A DNA stretch of 9,565 nt from contig JAIRSD010000018.1 of the NCBI GenBank assembly GCA_031255615.1, forward strand, positions 1 through 9,565. Reading direction: 5' to 3'. Every line of letters starts with the position of its first letter. Within the stretch, counting starts at the first letter, position 1. The position numbers and the translations under genes are program-made. The stretch comes from Treponema sp. (GTDB taxonomy: Bacteria > Spirochaetota > Spirochaetia > Treponematales > Breznakiellaceae). The notes beneath the pieces were generated by a model. It did no database searches. It had not been told where the DNA came from and saw only the letters and a program-made list of their open reading frames with translations. Shown here piece after piece: positions 6,047 to 9,565 of this stretch.

Positions 6047-7453
6047 GTGCTTATCTCCCTCAGCCTGGGGATTCCCCTTGCCGCGGCGGCCCTCCTGAGG
6101 GAGGCCGGCATGATCCGGGCCTTTGCGCTCTCCGCGGCGGCCCCCCTGCCCCTGGCCCTGCCGGTGCTGTTTATCCTGACAAAGAATCAGCGGATCCGCT
6201 TTACCGCCGCCGGCGGCTTTCTCCTGGTATTTCTTATCTGGATCATAAGCTGCCTCCTGGGAAGCCTTCCCTTCCGGCTTTCCCGCGCGGCCCCCTGTTT
6301 TACCGACGCTTTTTTTGAAAGCGTCTCCGGCTTCAGCACTACTGGAATCTCCATATTTACGGATGTGGAGATTCTCCCCCGGTCCCTGCTCCTGTGGCGG
6401 GCCATGACCAACTGGCTGGGGGGCATCGGAATCGTGATGCTCACCGCGGCCCTGTTCCCTCTCATGGGTATCGGGGCCTTCCAGTTGGTTAAGGCGGAAA
6501 CCACGGGGCCGGAAAAAGAAAAGATCAGCCCAAAAATCGCCGCCGCCGCGAAAATTCTCTGCCTCCTCTACCTGGGCATGACGGTCCTCCTTGCGGCGCT
6601 GCTGGCGCTTGGGGGCATGGACTGGTTTGACGCGGTAGTCCACGCCCTGTCCGCCATAGCCACCGGCGGCTTTAGCTCCCGGAACAAGGGCATCGCCGCC
6701 TTTTCCTCGCCCTTTATCGAATGGGTCTGCGCCGTCTTCATGATCCTTTCGGGGTATAACTTCGCCCTGCTCTACCAGCTTAGCCGGGGCAGGATTCGGG
6801 ATGTATTCCGCAACAGCGAAGGCCGGGCCTACGTTGGCATCTTGGGGATCTCGTCCCTTGTCGCCGCCCTGTCCCTCTACGCCGGGGGGGAAGATTTCTC
6901 CACCGCCCTGCGCCGCTCCTTTTTTCATTGTTCGTCGATGCTGACAACCTGCGGCTTTGCAACCGTCGATTACAACCTTTGGCCCCCCCTGGCCCAGGGA
7001 GTCCTCTTTCTCCTGATGTTCGCGGGCGGCTGTTCGGGATCCACCGCCGGAGGGCTCAAGGTGATCCGCTGGGTAGTGCTTTTCAAGCAGGCAAAAAACG
7101 AGGCCAAGCGGCTCCTCTACCCCCAGGGGGTCTTTAATATCCGGCTTAACCACCGGGTGGGCAGAAAGGACGTGGTGTACGGGGTGGCGGGTTTTTTCTT
7201 CCTCTACTTCGCCATGCTGGCCGCCGCCTTTCTCCTGACAGCCGGGGCGGGGCTTGAACCATGGGATTCTTTTAACGCCGCCCTGTTAAGCCTGAGCAAC
7301 ATCGGCATGGGCCTGGGAAAACCGCACAACGGCGCCGCCCTTGCCGGGTATCCCGCCTATGTAAAATGGGGGCTCTGTTTTTTTATGATCGCCGGACGGC
7401 TGGAACTGTGGGCTGTCTTTGTGCTGTTCATGCCGAAATATTGGCGCAGATAG
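6047..7453 (+). CDS. trkH: Trk potassium uptake channel subunit TrkH
   Basis: The membrane pore of the K+ uptake system, with repeated transmembrane-loop-transmembrane units. From the GTG at 6047 it gives 468 residues. The four pore loops are visible: SGFSTTGI (94-101), SAIATGGFS (202-210), SMLTTCGFATVDYN (297-310) and SLSNIGMGLG (415-424). The loop MFAGGCSGSTAGGLKVIR (324-341) and the end GRLELWAVFVLFMPKYWRR are family hallmarks. In loop 4 the residue after NIG is Met, where Pro is commonly seen. The start is uncertain: the frame is open upstream to the trkA stop at 5963 and encodes RIGGGLRLLALFTVLISL across 6008-6061, which completes the first membrane helix that GTG 6047 would truncate. 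No ATG, GTG or TTG exists there, so a CTG (5999 or 6032) or a rare start may be used. It works with TrkA, whose gene ends 83 nt upstream. Confidence 0.93.
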   Translation: MLISLSLGIPLAAAALLREAGMIRAFALSAAAPLPLALPVLFILTKNQRIRFTAAGGFLLVFLIWIISCLLGSLPFRLSRAAPCFTDAFFESVSGFSTTGISIFTDVEILPRSLLLWRAMTNWLGGIGIVMLTAALFPLMGIGAFQLVKAETTGPEKEKISPKIAAAAKILCLLYLGMTVLLAALLALGGMDWFDAVVHALSAIATGGFSSRNKGIAAFSSPFIEWVCAVFMILSGYNFALLYQLSRGRIRDVFRNSEGRAYVGILGISSLVAALSLYAGGEDFSTALRRSFFHCSSMLTTCGFATVDYNLWPPLAQGVLFLLMFAGGCSGSTAGGLKVIRWVVLFKQAKNEAKRLLYPQGVFNIRLNHRVGRKDVVYGVAGFFFLYFAMLAAAFLLTAGAGLEPWDSFNAALLSLSNIGMGLGKPHNGAALAGYPAYVKWGLCFFMIAGRLELWAVFVLFMPKYWRR

Positions 7454-7480
7454 GACTCCGCAAAACCTTCACAGGGTCGG

Positions 7481-7499
7481 GGGGATTCCCCTTTTTTTT
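7481..7499 (+). terminator. Probable terminator of trkAH
   Basis: GGGG (7481-7484), loop ATT and CCCC (7488-7491) are followed by eight T residues (7492-7499), 27 nt after the trkH stop. G-U pairs can lengthen the short stem by two. The T-run is strong; the stem is modest. Confidence 0.5.
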
Positions 7500-7507
7500 A
7501 AATTCCA

Positions 7508-7657
7508 GGGCGCATCCCCGCCGTTTTTGGGCCTGGGGCTTTGCGAAGCAAAACCCCAGGGACCGCAGTGCGATGCCGACCCGGCCGGGCGGAATTTCGC
7601 TTCACGAAATTCCGCCAAAATCAAAACCCGCAGAGGTTTCGATCCGGCCCCTGCCGG
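7508..7657. repeat. Palindrome array B between convergent genes
   Basis: It begins with GGGCGCATCCCCG (7508-7520), identical to the first anchor of array A. Hairpins: CCTGGGGCTTTGC (7532-7544) with 7548-7560, 12 of 13 paired, loop GAA; GGCGGAATTTCG (7588-7599) with 7605-7616, 12 bp perfect; ATCAAAACC (7620-7628) with 7635-7643, one mismatch; CCGGC/GCCGG (7644-7648 with 7653-7657). The second and third correspond in position and linker (CCGCCAAAATCAAA) to H5 and H6 of array A. The middle part of array A, with the CTATCC anchors, is missing. The block fills the space between trkH and the barrel-protein gene and could also act as a bidirectional transcription end. Confidence 0.85.
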
Positions 7658-7677
7658 CGGGATTCGCGCCTTCAGCC

Positions 7678-8856
7678 TTACGGCTCTTGATCCGGAACGG
7701 TGTCCCCCTCTTGATCCAGAACGGCGTCCCCCGGCGCGGTGCTCCTATTCCTCTCTGTATCCGCCTTCGCGTTATCCGTCTTGGGTTCCCATACCTTCCA
7801 GCCCCAGCCCAGGCTCAGCCCAAAACGCATCGGTACGTAATAGGGGCCCCTGCCGAGTTCCCCCACCCTCCATGTATTTATATCCATATCGTAGCGAAAC
7901 CCTAATACCAGTTTCCCCGTACTCTTAAAGCTCAGACCCACTTCCGCCCCTACACTCACCCCGAATGGCATAAACATATTTGACTTCAGGTCATATTTCT
8001 CCCCCTCCTCTTCCATCATCAAGGGGAAAGTAATGTAGGGTCCGGCAAAAAGCGCCAGCGACACCTTGCCAATGTCTATCGGCAGCTTCAACAGCAGCGG
8101 AACCTTAACGGACAGGGCCGAAAACTTCTTCCTGAACGGCTCACTAGAGCGCGTCCCTTCAAAGTTTTCATAGAGCGCCATCCCCTCCGTCTTGAATCCC
8201 AGGTGCCGGAAGGGCTGGTACTCCACAAACAAAGCCGCTTCCCCGGAGATGGACCGCGTTGTCCCATAATAGTCTCCCATCATCTGAAACTGATGGAGCG
8301 AAAACAAGCCTCCCACCCTGCCGCCCAGGAACAATCCCTGCGGAGGTCCGGCGTCCCCTCCCAGTAATCCTCCCTCAAACAACCCCTGCAACATCGCGTT
8401 GTTGGGCATCTTTATCATCGGCGCATTGGCCATTGCCTGGTAAATTAAATACAGGTTCCAGTCCGCCATCTCATCAAGAGTCTCGTAACCCCAACTCAAC
8501 GAGACGACCTCCCTTCCGGTGTCGGTGTTGTAAAGAGCCAGCGAAAGAATGTTGGGGGGATATTCTCCATCCCCTAGTTGGGTGATGTCCAGGGACATCC
8601 AATAATGGGAATCTGTCCGCCTATCCACCACCTGGAAGGACGCGCCCATTATCTCCATCTCAAACTGTTCTTTGAAGTATGCCCTCTCCTCCGGCGTTCC
8701 TCCATCCACCGGGGCTACATGCACCTTCACCTCCGGCACCGCCACCAGGCGGATGTAAATTCCTTCTTCGTCGGTGGAATAATCTTCTTCCTGCGCCCCC
8801 ACCACTCCAACGTTTAACACAAGAACCGCCGTAAGCATGGCGAGAATCTTCACCAT
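7678..8856 (-). CDS. Exported outer-membrane beta-barrel protein of unknown role
   Basis: A 392-residue protein. The start at 8856 has GGAGG about 7 nt upstream. Residues 1-21 form a Sec signal peptide (MVKI, hydrophobic core AMLTAVLVLNVGVVG, then AQ at 21-22, a likely signal peptidase I site). Residues about 22-150 look like a soluble periplasmic domain with alternating strands (EVKVHVAPV, MEIMGASFQVVDRR, YWMSLDITQL). From about 175 the sequence has amphipathic strands and Gly/aromatic turns (GLFLGGRVGGLFS, EAALFVEYQPF, LGFKTEGMALYENFEG, VSLALFAGPYITFP, FGVSVGAEVGLSF, LVLGFRYDMDI, MRFGLSLGWGWKVW), typical of an eight-stranded-size outer-membrane barrel. A hydrophilic tail of about 35 residues follows the last strand, with a duplicated unit (see 7684-7731). 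This is unusual, since such barrels commonly end at the last aromatic residue. No substrate can be named. Confidence 0.82.
   Translation of the reverse strand: MVKILAMLTAVLVLNVGVVGAQEEDYSTDEEGIYIRLVAVPEVKVHVAPVDGGTPEERAYFKEQFEMEIMGASFQVVDRRTDSHYWMSLDITQLGDGEYPPNILSLALYNTDTGREVVSLSWGYETLDEMADWNLYLIYQAMANAPMIKMPNNAMLQGLFEGGLLGGDAGPPQGLFLGGRVGGLFSLHQFQMMGDYYGTTRSISGEAALFVEYQPFRHLGFKTEGMALYENFEGTRSSEPFRKKFSALSVKVPLLLKLPIDIGKVSLALFAGPYITFPLMMEEEGEKYDLKSNMFMPFGVSVGAEVGLSFKSTGKLVLGFRYDMDINTWRVGELGRGPYYVPMRFGLSLGWGWKVWEPKTDNAKADTERNRSTAPGDAVLDQEGDTVPDQEP
7684..7731 (-). repeat. 24-bp tandem duplication in the barrel-protein tail
   Basis: Two adjacent 24-bp units (7684-7707 and 7708-7731) match at 22 of 24 bases and are in frame, encoding GDAVLDQE and GDTVPDQE at the very C-terminus. 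The length, a multiple of three, keeps the frame. It suggests recent slippage growth of a disordered acidic tail beside array B. Confidence 0.85.
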
Positions 8857-8861
8857 ATTAT

Positions 8862-8867
8862 TCCTCC
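8862..8867 (-). promoter_or_regulatory. Ribosome binding site of the barrel-protein gene
   Basis: AGGAGG on the minus strand lies about 5-7 nt upstream of the ATG at 8856, in AT-rich surroundings. It fixes the start and implies strong translation. Confidence 0.75.
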
Positions 8868-8879
8868 TGCCAGATTTTC

Positions 8880-8906
8880 ATTATTTACTGATCTCAAAAA
8901 CCGCAA
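8880..8906 (-). promoter_or_regulatory. Possible promoter of the barrel-protein gene
   Basis: On the minus strand TTGCGG (8901-8906) and AATAAT (8880-8885) resemble -35 and -10 boxes with a 15-bp spacer, shorter than ideal. They would give a leader of about 17-20 nt carrying the ribosome site. Confidence 0.3.
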
Positions 8907-9141
8907 CCAATGCCCAACACGCCGGTTTACCGGCGATCCGTCAACGGCGCCCAGCCAGTCTTGGGGGCCGTGGGAAAGATTCCCGTTCCCCCCCCGATTC
9001 CCGGCTTTACGCTCCATGGGGGGATAGAAAGTGAGAAGGGCCGGAAAATCTGATGCTGATGCGCGGACCCCCCGCGCCGTATACCGGTGCATGCCCCCTC
9101 CCCTGAAGAATCCCCTAGCTAATAATTCTTCCTATTATAGA

Positions 9142-9252
9142 TTATTTCACTGTCAAATTCCACTGTTTAGCGCAAAAACCAATAAAATACTCCAAATCTT
9201 CCAATTCCAGGCCCTTCTGCCGATAGAATTGTTCGGAAACTTCAGTTTCTGA
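9142..9252 (-). pseudogene. Possible 3' remnant of a protein gene
   Basis: The minus-strand frame ending at 9142 has a protein-like stretch, EVSEQFYRQKGLELEDLEYF then IGFCAKQWNLTVK, with a stop right after. Upstream the same frame runs into array C, where its translation (Arg/Cys/Pro-rich) is not protein-like and has no good start. The DNA is AT-richer than the neighbours. It may be the C-terminus of a gene whose front was replaced by array C, or a frame kept open by chance. I do not recognise the family. Confidence 0.35.
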
Positions 9253-9565
9253 ACAACAACCGCTCAAAGGCGAACAGCTCCGGGGCCCTGCCGTTGCTTT
9301 AGGCCGGCAGGGACGCTGAACCAAAAGGCTGCGCCTTTTGGTTCAGCGGAGTTCGCGGGGCTTTGCCCCACGAACTCCAACAGCCAAGCCGGCAGGGAGG
9401 CCGGCTGTTTTCGATGCTGGAGCTGCTGCGCGGAGCGCAGCAGCTCCGAAAGGCGCAAAACGGCAGGGACGCCGTTTTGCGCCCGCGCAAGGGATAGAAG
9501 CGGAATTCCCCGCCCCCGGAGGGGGCGGGGAATTGGAGCGGATAGCCCGGTTTTTTGCGGCCCGC
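9229..9565. repeat. Palindrome array C (longest copy, cut by the right edge)
   Basis: Eight hairpins in about 306 nt, in inverse orientation to array A. They are 9229-9241/9244-9256 (13 bp, one G-T); 9286-9293/9305-9312 (8 bp); 9314-9329/9333-9348 (16 bp perfect, loop TGC); 9348-9361/9365-9378 (13 of 14); 9387-9393/9400-9406 (7 bp); 9419-9431/9435-9447 (13 bp perfect, loop GGA); 9452-9464/9471-9483 (13 bp perfect, loop AGGGAC); 9504-9517/9521-9534 (14 bp perfect, loop GGA). Anchors: 9480-9503 matches array A 4215-4238 at 23 of 24 bases in reverse complement, and 9537-9550 matches 4165-4178 exactly. The array likely continues past 9565. Confidence 0.9.

Larger units (their letters stand above)
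8857..9228. other. Upstream region of the barrel-protein gene
   Basis: No complete gene is seen. It contains CGCCGG/CCGGCG with loop TTTA (8920-8935), an imperfect inverted repeat around 8945-8970, and GCGCGG/CCGCGC (9061-9066 with 9072-9077). It also has a GGGATAGAA string at about 9020-9031 that recalls the array C anchor, so parts may be a decayed array copy. From about 9110 the DNA is clearly more AT-rich and includes a possible gene remnant. Confidence 0.5.

Noticed and set aside
5873..7153. Long minus-strand open frame (426 codons) opposite trkH
   Set aside because: Gly/Lys/Gln-rich, low-complexity translation caused by GC-rich third positions of trkH; no ribosome site or family signal.
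9134..9156. Minus-strand promoter with perfect TTGACA and TATAAT
   Set aside because: The boxes are only 11 bp apart, too close for a sigma-70 promoter, and TTGACA lies in the protein-like tail.
9229..9550. Integron cassette attC sites
   Set aside because: Stems are near-perfect with tiny loops, and the core GTTRRRY/RYYYAAC boxes and integrase are not seen.

Overview
The window is GC-rich bacterial DNA with clear Shine-Dalgarno sites. The gene families (GH29 fucosidase, iron alcohol dehydrogenase, TrkAH potassium uptake, a DUF3782-type nuclease and a single-copy outer-membrane barrel protein) would fit a host-associated spirochaete such as a gut Treponema relative. That placement is inference; no marker gene is present.

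Layout: (1) 1-2288, plus strand: the 3' part of an alpha-L-fucosidase gene cut by the left edge, followed 27 nt later by a complete group III iron-dependent alcohol dehydrogenase, probably co-transcribed. (2) 2319-3879, minus strand: a small conserved-looking protein of unknown function, a 568-nt gap rich in RNA-like folds, and a coiled-coil/PD-(D/E)XK protein of DUF3782 type. (3) 3880-4475: a divergent gap holding palindrome array A. (4) 4476-7453, plus strand: trkA then trkH, forming one potassium-uptake system. (5) 7454-7677: a terminator-like hairpin and palindrome array B between convergent genes. (6) 7678-8856, minus strand: an exported outer-membrane barrel protein with a duplicated C-terminal tail. 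(7) 8857-9565: its upstream region, a possible gene remnant, and palindrome array C running to the right edge.

The most notable feature is a dispersed mosaic repeat, seen three times (A, B, C). Short fixed anchor sequences alternate with long, near-perfect hairpins. Anchors are nearly identical between copies (14/14 and 23/24 nt), while the hairpins between them have the same position and often the same stem length but unrelated sequence. Fold, not sequence, appears to be preserved. I cannot name the family; its mobility, RNA or DNA role is open.
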